From contig NZ_JADYTY010000004.1 of the NCBI RefSeq assembly GCF_021531495.1, forward strand, positions 1-64,000: DNA of 64,000 nt. The letters run 5' to 3'. Shown in pieces: positions 1 through 8,810 of the stretch. The translations under genes were made by a program, and so were the position numbers. Origin of the DNA: Anaerovibrio lipolyticus (GTDB lineage: Bacteria; Bacillota; Negativicutes; Selenomonadales; Selenomonadaceae). Within the stretch, counting starts at the first letter, position 1; each line of letters starts with the position of its first letter. Under the pieces are notes generated by a model. That model saw only the letters and a list, made by a program, of their open reading frames with translations. It made no database searches and was not told the origin of the DNA.

Positions 1-201
1 CAAAGCAAGCAATTTCTTTGTTGGCTTGGTTGCTTGTGGAAATAAATCCATAAATTTTCTAAAAAGTCTACCCCAAATATGATTTTCGTTGTATAATGAG
101 TCCATCGCGTAAACCTCTTGATTTTGTGGTTGTGTCTAAACTCACTATATATCAGGATTGGGTTACGCGATTTTTATTTTTCAAAAAAGTTGTAAAGTGC
201 T
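1..201 (-). mobile_element. Partial copy 1 of a short IS-derived repeat, cut by the window edge
   Basis: This stretch matches 1444-1644 with about one visible mismatch, and matches 8336-8535 closely. Its right end is the terminal repeat AAAAGTTGTAAAGTGCT, which closes at 201. On the minus strand it encodes the first residues of the same transposase-like reading frame seen intact at 8439. The left part lies outside the window. The six bases after the terminal repeat (GATGCT) are also present after copy 2. Confidence 0.8.
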
Positions 202-327
202 GATGCTATTACATTGCTTAAATTTTTTGGTGTGGGATGTTAAAATTCTTTTCTCAAAGGCAGGAAAATTGTGCCCGGTGTAGAATAATACAACTATAAG
301 TGTACAGCGGAAGAAAGGATGGTCAAA

Positions 328-1035
328 ATGAAAAAGAGTTATTGGGGTAAAGGTTTTAGAATTGTGCTTATGGCGTGTTTGCTGCTGATGGTTATGATGC
401 AAGCTGTATCAGCAGAAAAAGTTGAGTACAAGGATAAAAATTACAATTTCAAGGCAATTAAAAATGTACTGCTTTATGATATGGATTTTTCTGACACCAA
501 TATAGAGGGGGTACGGGAGCGTTCTTTAGGCGGCATGTATGAAGAAAAAGCAATGCAGGAAAAAATCCCGGTAGTTACCCCGGAAGCAGTGATACGCAAG
601 ATGTCATTGGCTCAGGGGCAGGATTTGGAAATTTTGGCTCAAAAAGATTTGGAGGCCTTCAATGATATTTTTGATAAAAACTTGAAGGATTATGCCGATG
701 TGTATATAGATGCCAAGGTGTTGCAGTATGAAACCAAGTCTATCTATCATCCTGAATATACCACCTGGGAAACCAAGACTGTCAACAAAAACGTCAGGGA
801 TTCCAAAGGGAACTGGGTGAAAGTTGAGGATGAAATCGTGGTGCCGGTTGTACATCCTGCTTATTACAGCAGCGTGGTATATGAGAAAATTGAGTTCCAT
901 GTTCATGATGCAGTCACCGGCGAAGAAATTTATAGCCGCCAGGAATGGCGTGACCGTGATAATGATGACGGAGTAAATATGTTTGGACGTATATGTTCCT
1001 CCTTCTTTAAGGATTTCTACAAAATGATAAAATAA
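328..1035 (+). CDS. Exported protein of unknown function
   Basis: The predicted protein has 235 residues. It begins with a clear Sec signal peptide: a lysine-rich start, a hydrophobic core with LLLMVMM, and a likely cleavage site near VSA-EK at about residue 30. The mature part is soluble, rich in charged and aromatic residues, and without transmembrane segments. I do not recognise a domain. The start is placed at 328 because GGAAGAAAGG (309-318) lies 9 bases upstream; an in-frame ATG at 319 sits against that site. The gene follows a copy of the IS-derived repeat and precedes a disrupted small gene, so it lies in the accessory segment. In a diderm cell it would be periplasmic or outer-membrane associated, which is inference. 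Confidence 0.72.
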   Translation: MKKSYWGKGFRIVLMACLLLMVMMQAVSAEKVEYKDKNYNFKAIKNVLLYDMDFSDTNIEGVRERSLGGMYEEKAMQEKIPVVTPEAVIRKMSLAQGQDLEILAQKDLEAFNDIFDKNLKDYADVYIDAKVLQYETKSIYHPEYTTWETKTVNKNVRDSKGNWVKVEDEIVVPVVHPAYYSSVVYEKIEFHVHDAVTGEEIYSRQEWRDRDNDDGVNMFGRICSSFFKDFYKMIK

Positions 1036-1126
1036 GAGTCCAGCAAATAAAATCACTAACTCTCCAAAACTATAAGCATAGGAGGGAGTGATTTAGTCAT
1101 ATAGTCTTTGTGTGGAGGGAATATTT

Positions 1127-1354
1127 ATGCATAGCATTTGACTGAGAATTTTGGGGATTGTATATGCAGTCTTGTTTGTGTTTAATTGCAGTGTAGGTTA
1201 TATCCTTTTGGATCATGGCGGTGGAGCACTGTATGGATTATGCTATGATGAGCAAACAGAAAATATGATGGATTTGAATCAGCTGTATGATGCCGTATAT
1301 AGTACATTGGAACCTAATTATGTGCAATTAAAAGTGCGTGATAGTAACTATTGA
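1127..1354 (+). pseudogene. Remnant of a small membrane or exported protein gene
   Basis: A good ribosome binding site (GGAGGG, 1115-1120) precedes ATG 1127, but the frame stops after four codons (TGA at 1139). Beyond that stop the same frame stays open to 1354 and encodes a hydrophobic segment (ILGIVYAVLFVFNCSVGYIL) and then an acidic stretch. The last codons lie inside copy 2 of the IS-derived repeat, which begins at 1331. The gene therefore appears both interrupted by a nonsense codon and truncated at its 3' end. Translation from TTG 1151 is possible but has no good ribosome binding site. No family recognised. Confidence 0.45.
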
Positions 1355-1644
1355 GTTTTTTTATCACATACGCTCGACAAAAAAGTTTTATGCAAATTAC
1401 GAACAGATGTGAAATGTTCTGTGCATAGTTGTCCTATTAAGAACAAAGCAAGCAATTTCTTTGTTGGCTTGGTTGCTTGTGGAAGTAAATCCATAAATTT
1501 TCTAAAAAGTCTACCCCAAATATGATTTTCGTTGTATAATGAGTCCATCGCGTAAACCTCTTGATTTTGTGGTTGTGTCTAAACTCACTATATATCAGGA
1601 TTGGGTTACGCGATTTTTATTTTTCAAAAAAGTTGTAAAGTGCT
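1331..1644 (-). mobile_element. Copy 2 of the IS-derived repeat, left end missing
   Basis: This stretch repeats 8223-8535 almost base for base, with one indel in a T run near 1359 (seven T against six). It ends in AAAAGTTGTAAAGTGCT. The minus strand reads the amino-terminal part of a transposase-like protein from ATG 1548 (MDSLYNENHIWGRLF). After the indel the frame shifts and stops. No left terminal repeat is visible between 1036 and 1330, so this copy is truncated on that side. Confidence 0.8.
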
Positions 1645-1690
1645 GATGCTGTTTTGAATGAATGGGTATTTTGAGAAATGAGGGTATGGT

Positions 1691-4600
1691 ATGAAAAAGA
1701 GCGGTAAGAAATGTTTTTTAAAGTCGATGATTGCCTTGGGAATATTGGCAGCCGTTAATGCACCGGCTTACGCCATGGAGGAAGAAATTGTTTCCTATGG
1801 GGGATATGATATTTTCAGGGTGCAGTATTTTGATTTGGCTGACCGGGAAAAGCTGGAGGAAAATAAGATTGATCAATGGAACCTGGATTATTCTTACAAT
1901 GCAGCCATGAAAAAATCAATCCGGGATGCTTTCGAACAGTGGGCAGAAATTCTGTACAGAAACGGAAAAAATATGAAGCAGCCGGGCTTGTTCGTTGTGG
2001 GGGCTGACGATGAAGCGAGAAATGCCAGTGCTGGCCCTACGGCTATGGTAGTTGATTCAAATGGAATAAAGACATATATTTCTGCCGATAATTTTTTAGA
2101 TGTCTTTCAGAATGGTCTGGAATGTGGGGATCTGGATTTATTTAACAACGAATGTGACATAAATTCTATATTGGCATTTGGGCATGTGAGTATAGGTAAG
2201 AATATAGGTGCAAACCTGGCAAATAATGGTGCTTATTATGGCTGGATATATGAGCCATTGACACAGCAGCAGCAAAGTGAAAGTGCAGTTTCCTTGCAGG
2301 TTGTACTATATCACGAAATTGCCCATGCTCTGGGAATTATTTGTGGGAAAAAAGATGAAGATGAAAATGAAAATGAAGCTGGAAATACAAATAAGAAATA
2401 TGTATTTTCTGATTTGCCGGAGGGGAGCAATAACTTCGACTCCCATCTGGTAGACCAAAAGGGAAATGATGCGGCAGAGGGACAGGAAATATCCAGTTCG
2501 TATGGAGCTGGTGTATTTTTCGTGGAAAATTTGGATGCAGACGAATTGTCTGCTACTTCAACAGCTGGCAGAGTTTATTTTGTGGGGGAAAATGTCAGCG
2601 AGGTATTAGAGGGAACTGGCGAAAAAGTCAAGAAGTTTCAGAACGTAGATGGGATTCCTATCTTAGGCTGGGAAAATGGACGTCCTGATTTTTCTCATAT
2701 AAACCTTGCCCGCGGCCTGATGAGTCATCATAACTATCGTTCTTATACTGCCCTTATGGAAGCTGAATTGGCGATTATGCAGGATATCGGCTACGATATT
2801 GACAGGCGTAATTTCTTTGGGCGTTCCATCTATTCGGATGGAAATGGTACGGATGGCAATCCATTCAAAAATACGCAGGGATATTTTGCCCGTAATGCAG
2901 CCGGTACGGCCTATGAAATTGGCAAGGCAAATACCGCTACACTTGGTATAGGCCTGCATATTTACGGTTCAGGCAATAATATCCTTCAGACTGATGTGGG
3001 GAAAGGTGACGGCAGTGCTGACCTGCTGGCGTGTGGCACAGGTGGTGCCGGTATCCGCATTGATGGCGTTCGTAATACTATTACTGTGGATCAGGGAGTT
3101 ACTGTGTCTGCTGATGGCGAGAACGGACGTGGCGTACTGGTGGCTTATGGCAACAATAACAAGGTTGTCATTGATGGCACTGTAACGGCTGCCGGGGCTG
3201 GCGGTGATGGAGTGCGCTTTGATTTTGGCAGCAATTCGATGGGAGGTAATGAGGAGTATCGTGGCTCCTATTTGCGGTATCAGCGGGATGTTGATGAAAA
3301 TGGCAATATTACCAGCAGTAGTAATATTCCGCTTAATTTTGTTATTGAGCGTGACAGCATTAGTGAAGATGATTTGGCGGGCCCTATGGGCAGCCTGATA
3401 GTCAACGGAAAACTGTACGGCAGGGATCATGCGGTGTACATTTCCAAGAATGCTTTTGTAAATAATATCAATGTGAATGGTGGCGCCAGGATAAAAGGGG
3501 ATATTGTCTCTGACTGGAAGCATTTTGACAATGGACTGTATGATGGGGGCTGGGGAGACGATAAGAATCAGGGTAAGAAGCTGGTAATTCAGTATGGCAG
3601 CAACTCTGATGATTATTTTTATTATGATGGGTATCATAAGGATTTGGTAACGCAGCTGAATTTCAACGGCAATACGGAAATGCAGGGCAACATCATTGGC
3701 AGGGATAACATGAAAATGAAAGTGAATAGCGGTACGCTGAGGCATGACGGCAGTGCCGATGTGGTCAATGTCAAAGTCAATCAAGGTGCTACGTTGCTGG
3801 GCGGAAGCTACAAGGTAAATAAGATACCTGTGGAGAAAATGGTGGTTGCAGAAGATACTGAGACTGGCATCTTTTATAACAAAGGCACTATCGGTGCCCT
3901 GACTGCCGACAGGAATTTTGCTATTGACGGAGATTTGGAGTCTTCCGGCAAGCTGCTGGCATTTGCCGGAAGCAAGGGAGGCAAGGTTACAGTCAGCGGA
4001 GAAGTTGAGTTGCAGCCCGGCTCTGTGGCAGAAGTGCAGAACGGCATAGCTGGTGAAAAGGTGACTATTTTGCAGTCGGGCAAGAATGTGAACAATCTTG
4101 CCGGTAATATTGATGTGCAGGGAAGTGGTTTGCTGAATTATTCCGGAGCAGTGGTAGAAGATAATAAAAATCTGACGGCAAGGGCTGTTGCCAAGGCTTC
4201 GCTAGCCGGGGAAAACGATATGCAGCAGAGAGATTATGCTGCCATGAACAGAAATGCTGCGTCCTTTATTGGCCAGCAGGGGGCAGATGGAGAGCTCCGT
4301 GCCTTTTATGCCCTGGATAGCGATGCCAAGGCATTAAAGGCTATCAACGAGATAGGTACAAATAACAAGGAACAGGGAACGGCTGCCGTGTCGGCTGCCC
4401 AGAGCTCTACCTTGAACAACCGGGTGCTTTCCTCAAGGCTTGCCACTGCCTTCGGCCAGGCGCCGGCAACTCTCAGCATAGGCGGCGCTTCTCTTGACGA
4501 AGGGGACGGCATGAGGGTGGATATCCCTGTTATGCTGCCACAGGAGAAGGACGAAACGGCATGGATTAAGTTCACCAAAAACTGGGGTAATACGGCAGGA

Positions 4601-5353
4601 GATTCTAATTATACGGGTAGTGCCATAACTGTCGGCTATGACTGGAAGCATGGTGAGCAGCAACGCAACGGCTGGTTTGCTTCTTATAACGATACCAGCT
4701 ACGGGCATATGGATGGCAGCGAGAATGTTCAGGACACCCGTATCGGCTATTACACTGGCATAAACAAGGGAGCGGATACCCAGCTGTTTTACGCTGACCT
4801 TGGCTATCTGGACGGTGAGCGCAGCAGGCTGGTCAGCATCAACTCCCTGGGTACCCACAATATGGTGCGGGGCAACTACAATGGCTGGATAGCTGAAATC
4901 GGCGGTGAGTGGAAGCATGCCCTCCACGCTCCGGGGACCAAGACCTGGCAGGTGAGCCCTTATGGTGCCATGCAGCTTTCTTACATGAAAAATAATGGGT
5001 ATCAGGAGCAGGGTTCCATCAAGGCTTATGGCGTGGAAGGCGGTCACAACACTTATGCAGCGGCAGAGGCAGGCATGGAGTTCACCAGATTTTTGCCGAA
5101 GGGCAGCGTGAATTTCCGTCTGGGTATCCGTCAGGCACTGATGGGGGCTGACTATCAGGAGCAGGATAACAGCAGGCTGCTGGAAAAAAGCTACAGCAAG
5201 TCCAGCCGGATTGACAGAACACATTTCGTGACCTCGCTGGCGGCAGAGACGGAGTTCCAGCCGGGATGGCAGCTGAGTACGGAGCTGGGCTTTCAGAAAG
5301 GTGCCCATGATAAGGATATCATGGCAAGCATCCAGTTCAGACGGCTGTGGTAA
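1691..5353 (+). CDS. Autotransporter (type V secretion) with a metalloprotease-like HExxH motif
   Basis: The 1220-residue protein has a signal peptide (about 1-29, cleavage near AYA-ME), a long passenger region, and a C-terminal beta-barrel from about residue 950. The barrel has alternating aromatic strands and ends in FRRLW, a terminal aromatic as expected for outer-membrane insertion. HEIAHALGI lies at 208-216, the zinc-binding HExxH of a metalloprotease. In the metzincin pattern HExxHxxGxxH the third ligand would fall at residue 218, which is Cys here. A later segment, LMSHHNYRSYTALMEAEL, may supply the methionine turn. The middle third is glycine- and asparagine-rich, typical of a beta-helix stalk. 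The ribosome binding site is GAGGG at 1681-1685. The gene follows copy 2 of the IS-derived repeat and ends just before a long inverted repeat. Autotransporter assignment is firm; protease activity is not shown. Confidence 0.88.
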   Translation: MKKSGKKCFLKSMIALGILAAVNAPAYAMEEEIVSYGGYDIFRVQYFDLADREKLEENKIDQWNLDYSYNAAMKKSIRDAFEQWAEILYRNGKNMKQPGLFVVGADDEARNASAGPTAMVVDSNGIKTYISADNFLDVFQNGLECGDLDLFNNECDINSILAFGHVSIGKNIGANLANNGAYYGWIYEPLTQQQQSESAVSLQVVLYHEIAHALGIICGKKDEDENENEAGNTNKKYVFSDLPEGSNNFDSHLVDQKGNDAAEGQEISSSYGAGVFFVENLDADELSATSTAGRVYFVGENVSEVLEGTGEKVKKFQNVDGIPILGWENGRPDFSHINLARGLMSHHNYRSYTALMEAELAIMQDIGYDIDRRNFFGRSIYSDGNGTDGNPFKNTQGYFARNAAGTAYEIGKANTATLGIGLHIYGSGNNILQTDVGKGDGSADLLACGTGGAGIRIDGVRNTITVDQGVTVSADGENGRGVLVAYGNNNKVVIDGTVTAAGAGGDGVRFDFGSNSMGGNEEYRGSYLRYQRDVDENGNITSSSNIPLNFVIERDSISEDDLAGPMGSLIVNGKLYGRDHAVYISKNAFVNNINVNGGARIKGDIVSDWKHFDNGLYDGGWGDDKNQGKKLVIQYGSNSDDYFYYDGYHKDLVTQLNFNGNTEMQGNIIGRDNMKMKVNSGTLRHDGSADVVNVKVNQGATLLGGSYKVNKIPVEKMVVAEDTETGIFYNKGTIGALTADRNFAIDGDLESSGKLLAFAGSKGGKVTVSGEVELQPGSVAEVQNGIAGEKVTILQSGKNVNNLAGNIDVQGSGLLNYSGAVVEDNKNLTARAVAKASLAGENDMQQRDYAAMNRNAASFIGQQGADGELRAFYALDSDAKALKAINEIGTNNKEQGTAAVSAAQSSTLNNRVLSSRLATAFGQAPATLSIGGASLDEGDGMRVDIPVMLPQEKDETAWIKFTKNWGNTAGDSNYTGSAITVGYDWKHGEQQRNGWFASYNDTSYGHMDGSENVQDTRIGYYTGINKGADTQLFYADLGYLDGERSRLVSINSLGTHNMVRGNYNGWIAEIGGEWKHALHAPGTKTWQVSPYGAMQLSYMKNNGYQEQGSIKAYGVEGGHNTYAAAEAGMEFTRFLPKGSVNFRLGIRQALMGADYQEQDNSRLLEKSYSKSSRIDRTHFVTSLAAETEFQPGWQLSTELGFQKGAHDKDIMASIQFRRLW

Positions 5354-5370
5354 GGGGATTTTCAGTTTGC

Positions 5371-5479
5371 CGTAGTGCTTGATTGTTACTTCGGCTAGAT
5401 ATGTAAGTTTTTCTGATAGCTCCCCTGCACTAATCAATAAAACTTACGTATATCGCCAAAGTAACGAATAAGCACTACG
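5371..5479. repeat. Long imperfect inverted repeat, 41-base arms
   Basis: The arm at 5371-5411 (starting CGTAGTGCTT) and the arm at 5439-5479 (ending AAGCACTACG) are reverse complements with about six mismatches. They are separated by 27 bases. It lies 18 bases after the autotransporter stop codon. There is no run of T after it, so it is not a standard intrinsic terminator. It could be a palindromic repeat element, a small MITE, or an mRNA-stabilising 3' hairpin. Confidence 0.75.
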
Positions 5480-5581
5480 ATAAAATGAAAAAATTTTGCC
5501 ATGTATGTAATGAATTAGGAGTATTTGCGTATAAATAGCAAAACCACAAAAAATTAAAATATGATGGGAGATGTTTGGATT

Positions 5582-5899
5582 ATGAAAATCAATAAGCAGG
5601 AATTACTTGATAACATGAATAAGCTCATGGAAAAGATTGGGCAGGATTAAGCATTTGCGAGGGTACTTGCTGAGAAGCAGACTTCGGCAGAGATGGCAGA
5701 ATTTTTGCTGGATAACGGCATCAGCATTTCAAAAGATACTATTGATGCTGTAATCGATATGCTGAAGAAAGAGGCTGCAAGTTCAGCCAAGGTTGAGTTA
5801 TCCGAAGATGCTCTGGACAATGTGGCTGCCGGAATGGCTGTGCGCCCTCCTTCCCTTGCCAGATTGGTGAACTGGGGCGGAATGTATTTTTTTCCTTAG
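5582..5899 (+). pseudogene. Nif11-type leader peptide gene interrupted by a stop codon
   Basis: GGGAG (5569-5573) precedes ATG 5582. The frame reads MKINKQELLDNMNKLMEKI and meets TAA at 5648 (codon 23), then continues open in the same frame to 5899. Read through the stop, it has the shape of a Nif11-family ribosomally made peptide precursor: ELLDNMNKLMEKIGQD at the start, then AEMAEFLLDNGISISKDTI, an acidic LSEDALDNVAAG leader end resembling a double-glycine site, and a short core MAVRPPSLARLVNWGG plus MYFFP. The internal ATG at 5693 has no ribosome binding site at the right distance. No modification enzyme or peptidase-exporter gene is in the window. Family assignment rests on pattern recognition; the stop could also be a sequencing error. 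Confidence 0.6.
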
Positions 5900-6052
5900 G
5901 ACTGCTAGTTTTGCCAGTTTTCTGAGCATATAAGCTTAATTTTATAATTTTTTCTTGCAGCCCATGTAAAATGTCCTAGAAAAAAAGGATTTTTGTGTTT
6001 TTTGTAGAAATTGTACAATGAGGAGTGGGTACGCTATAGGGGAGGTTTTTTT

Positions 6053-8113
6053 ATGAAAGCAAATAGCTTAAAAAATGTATTTGTGTTTAGTATTATCGCA
6101 GTGTCAGTGGTGCTTTTAGGGCTTTTGACATTTGTCAATGCAAGGCAGCTGTCCTCCAATATGGAGGATGGCGTGTATAATATGCTGAAAGCCAGGGCGG
6201 ACTATGAAGCAAAGCAGCTGCAGGACAGATTGGATGTGGTAGGAGGCAGGACAGAGGGCCTGGGGCATTTGATGGCGGCCCAGCCGGAGCATGATTTCGA
6301 TTTGGCCTTTGCTTATATCCATAAGGTGATTGAGTCTGATCCGATTGTTTTTGGCTGCGGCTTGTGGTATGCACCTAATACTTTGCCGGATCAAGGAAAG
6401 TGGTTTGGCCCATATCTCTATAAGGATGATAGCGGGAATATTGTCAAGACCATGGATTATTCCACAGATGAATATGATTACACTAAGTTTGCCTGGTACA
6501 AGGCCTCTATAAAAGGGGAACCCAGGGTGTTTTGGGATGAGCCTGCCTATGATCCGGTAACAGATACCTCTATGATGTCCAGCTCTTATCCTATTGTGCA
6601 TAATGGCGTGGTGGAAGGTGTCGTCACTGTTGATATTGGCATGAAGGAGCTGGAGGATTATGTCCGTAGTATCAAAATTGGTGAAAATGGCTACGCCTTT
6701 GTTGTCACCCAAAGCGGCATGATGGTAGCGTACAAGGATGCTGCCATGAATATGAAGGATAAGCTGCAGGAAAATGGCAATGCAGATTTGGCAGCTTTGG
6801 GGAACAGGATTATGTCGGTTGGTCAGAGCGGAGAGGATGCTGCCTTTGAATCCGGCGCACTGGGAGCAGACAGCTATTTGGCAGCTGTGCCGATTGGCGA
6901 TACTGGGCTGAAGCTGGTGGCGGTTGCACCGGTGTCGGATTATAGCGGCAGTATTTATAATGCAATTATCATTAGCGTACTGCTGTCATTAGTAGTTATT
7001 GTTTTGATTTGCGTTGTGATGATTGCTATTTTCCACAGGCGGATTGATGCGCCGATACGCAGGCTCATGGGCGGGGCACAGACGATGGCGGAGGGCAACC
7101 TCAATGTGCAGATGCTCTATGACCAGGATGATGAAATTGGTGACCTTGGCAGGTCTATGGAGAAAATGGCCGGGAATATCCGGGAGATGATACAGCAGGT
7201 GGATAATGTGGCCCAGCAGGTATCTGCCGCTAGTGAGGAGCTGTATGCTACGGCAGAAAATTCTGCTGTGCACCTGAATGAAATCTCTCATGTGGTCAAT
7301 CTTGTAAGCTCAGGTGCCAAGCAGCAGGAAAATCAGGTGATTGATGCAGTGGCTTCTATGCAGAGTATGGGGGATCACATTGCAGGTATCAATAGCGTTA
7401 TTGCAGATACCAGGGAGGCTACCAACGAAAGCATTACTGCCATGAGTGCCAACAAGGAGGCTGTGGAGCAGGCTATCAGGCAGATGGAAAGCGTAAATTC
7501 CAGGATTGGTGAGGCACAGTCCGCTATGGCAGCCCTGGGGGCACATTCTCAGGAGATTGGCAATATTGTAGAGACTATTTCCAATATCGCTTCCCAGACC
7601 AATCTGCTGGCTCTTAATGCAGCTATTGAGGCTGCCAGGGCAGGAGAGCAGGGGCGTGGATTTGCTGTGGTGGCAGAGGAGGTGCGCAAGCTGGCAGAGC
7701 AGTCACAGGAGGCTGCTGAACGTGTGGCAGAGCTGATTCATACCTCGTCAGAATACACAGAAAAGGCTTTGGCGGGCATGAAAAGCAGCACTACAGAGGT
7801 GGTGCGCGGTACAGCTGCCATTAATCATACAGGGGAGCTGTTTTCCCAGCTGGTAGGGCATATTAAGCAGGTTTCTGAGGGAATGGATAATGTTTGCAGC
7901 AAGATGAATGAGATTTTCCGTGGTAATCAGGAGGTTTTGCGTACATCTGAGGATTTGAAGCATATAGCGGAGGAAACTGCTACCGAGGCGGAAAATATAT
8001 CCGTGTCTGTCAGCAGCCAGCAAAATTCACAGGCGGATATTACCTCCGCCTCCCAAAGCCTGGCGGGACTGGCTCAGGATTTGCAGGGCATGATTGGCAG
8101 GTTTAAAATTTAA
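6053..8113 (+). CDS. Methyl-accepting chemotaxis protein with dCache sensor
   Basis: This 686-residue receptor has transmembrane helix 1 at about 8-30, a periplasmic double-Cache-like sensor to about 300, transmembrane helix 2 at about 303-327, a HAMP linker, and a cytoplasmic signalling domain. The conserved hairpin tip is present near residues 517-550 ([20 protein letters not shown]). It would bind a small ligand outside the inner membrane and control CheA, steering flagellar rotation. The start is at 6053 because GGGGAGG (6040-6046) is well spaced; an in-frame ATG at 6011 lacks such a site. The stop codon lies two bases before copy 3 of the IS-derived repeat, so the element inserted at the very end of the gene or the tail was modified. 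The ligand cannot be told from sequence. The cytoplasmic end GRFKI resembles the end of the second receptor here (SKFKI). Confidence 0.93.
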   Translation: MKANSLKNVFVFSIIAVSVVLLGLLTFVNARQLSSNMEDGVYNMLKARADYEAKQLQDRLDVVGGRTEGLGHLMAAQPEHDFDLAFAYIHKVIESDPIVFGCGLWYAPNTLPDQGKWFGPYLYKDDSGNIVKTMDYSTDEYDYTKFAWYKASIKGEPRVFWDEPAYDPVTDTSMMSSSYPIVHNGVVEGVVTVDIGMKELEDYVRSIKIGENGYAFVVTQSGMMVAYKDAAMNMKDKLQENGNADLAALGNRIMSVGQSGEDAAFESGALGADSYLAAVPIGDTGLKLVAVAPVSDYSGSIYNAIIISVLLSLVVIVLICVVMIAIFHRRIDAPIRRLMGGAQTMAEGNLNVQMLYDQDDEIGDLGRSMEKMAGNIREMIQQVDNVAQQVSAASEELYATAENSAVHLNEISHVVNLVSSGAKQQENQVIDAVASMQSMGDHIAGINSVIADTREATNESITAMSANKEAVEQAIRQMESVNSRIGEAQSAMAALGAHSQEIGNIVETISNIASQTNLLALNAAIEAARAGEQGRGFAVVAEEVRKLAEQSQEAAERVAELIHTSSEYTEKALAGMKSSTTEVVRGTAAINHTGELFSQLVGHIKQVSEGMDNVCSKMNEIFRGNQEVLRTSEDLKHIAEETATEAENISVSVSSQQNSQADITSASQSLAGLAQDLQGMIGRFKI

Positions 8114-8115
8114 TA

Positions 8116-8535
8116 GCACTTTACAACTTTTCTGCTGCATAACCCTGATTCCAGCCCATAGCTGCCAAGAACTCCATGATGATATATTTGTCGAATTTGT
8201 GTGTTTGCAATCTTATCATTTGAAAGTGCGTGATAGTAACTATTGAGTTTTTTATCACATACGCTCGACAAAAAAGTTTTATGCAAATTACGAACAGATG
8301 TGAAATGTTCTGTGCATAGTTGTCCTATTAAGAACAAAGCAAGCAATTTCTTTGTTGGCTTGGTTGCTTGTGGAAGTAAATCCATAAATTTTCTAAAAAG
8401 TCTACCCCAAATATGATTTTCGTTGTATAATGGGTCCATCGCGTAAACCTCTTGATTTTGTGGTTGTGTCTAAACTCACTATATATCAGGATTGGTTTAC
8501 GCGATTTTTATTTTTTTAAAAAGTTGTAAAGTGCT
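8116..8535 (-). mobile_element. Deletion derivative (MITE-like) of an insertion sequence, with both terminal repeats
   Basis: The 420-base element is bounded by perfect 17-base terminal inverted repeats, AGCACTTTACAACTTTT (8116-8132) and its reverse complement (8519-8535). On the minus strand ATG 8439 opens the N-terminal 70 or so codons of a transposase-like protein (SVRNLHKTFLSSVCDKKLNS). Near 8213-8223 the sequence jumps to what looks like its C-terminus, in another frame (YIIMEFLAAMGWNQGYAAEK, TAA at 8121-8123). The centre of the transposase is therefore deleted and the ends joined out of frame. No obvious target-site duplication is visible. The IS family is uncertain; the N-terminus resembles IS4-like DDE transposases. 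The element could be mobilised only by a full-length relative elsewhere. Confidence 0.82.
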
Positions 8536-8644
8536 GGAGCGTAAGTTATATCAAACACCAAAGCTGTGACTTTTGGTATGCTCTGACCGAGCGCACCATA
8601 AAAACCACAACTTTCAGTAAGTTTTAGCTGGAAGTAAAATAAGA

Positions 8645-8686
8645 GGGTATCTGATAGCAATTTGTTATCGGATACCCTTTTTATTA
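8645..8686 (+). terminator. Intrinsic terminator upstream of mraZ
   Basis: The stem GGGTATCTGATAGCAA pairs with TTGTTATCGGATACCC with one mismatched position, followed by TTTTTATTAT. It separates transcription from the accessory segment from the dcw cluster. Between the mobile element and this hairpin (8536-8644) I see no gene, only a small ACCAAA/TTTGGT hairpin. Confidence 0.8.
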
Positions 8687-8757
8687 TGGATTTTTCTAGG
8701 TGTATTTTCTCATTTTTTACTATATTGTGAATTGTATTAGGAAAAACTCATAAAAAG

Positions 8758-8786
8758 TGGCACAAAGTGGGGGGATGTGGTAAAAT
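8758..8786 (+). promoter_or_regulatory. mraZ promoter with three MraZ-type boxes
   Basis: TGG triplets recur at 8758, 8768 and 8778 with an exact 10-base period, in the contexts AAAGTGG, AAAGTGG and GATGTGG. This matches the repeated boxes bound by MraZ upstream of its own gene in other bacteria. An extended -10 (TGG-TAAAAT, 8778-8786) overlaps the third box, giving a short leader before ATG 8811. The -35 is weak (TGGCAC, 8758-8763). Autoregulation of the first dcw unit by MraZ is inferred. Confidence 0.7.
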
Positions 8787-8810
8787 ATGTAGGTGGGGTG
8801 GTGAAGTAAT

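Noticed and set aside
4433-5437. A 334-codon minus-strand frame opposite the autotransporter barrel
   Set aside because: No ribosome site or motif, and the plus-strand beta-barrel is clear.
5648-5650. Recoding (readthrough or amino-acid insertion) at the TAA in the Nif11-type gene
   Set aside because: TAA is not used for selenocysteine or pyrrolysine and no recoding structure is evident; nonsense mutation or sequence error is simpler.
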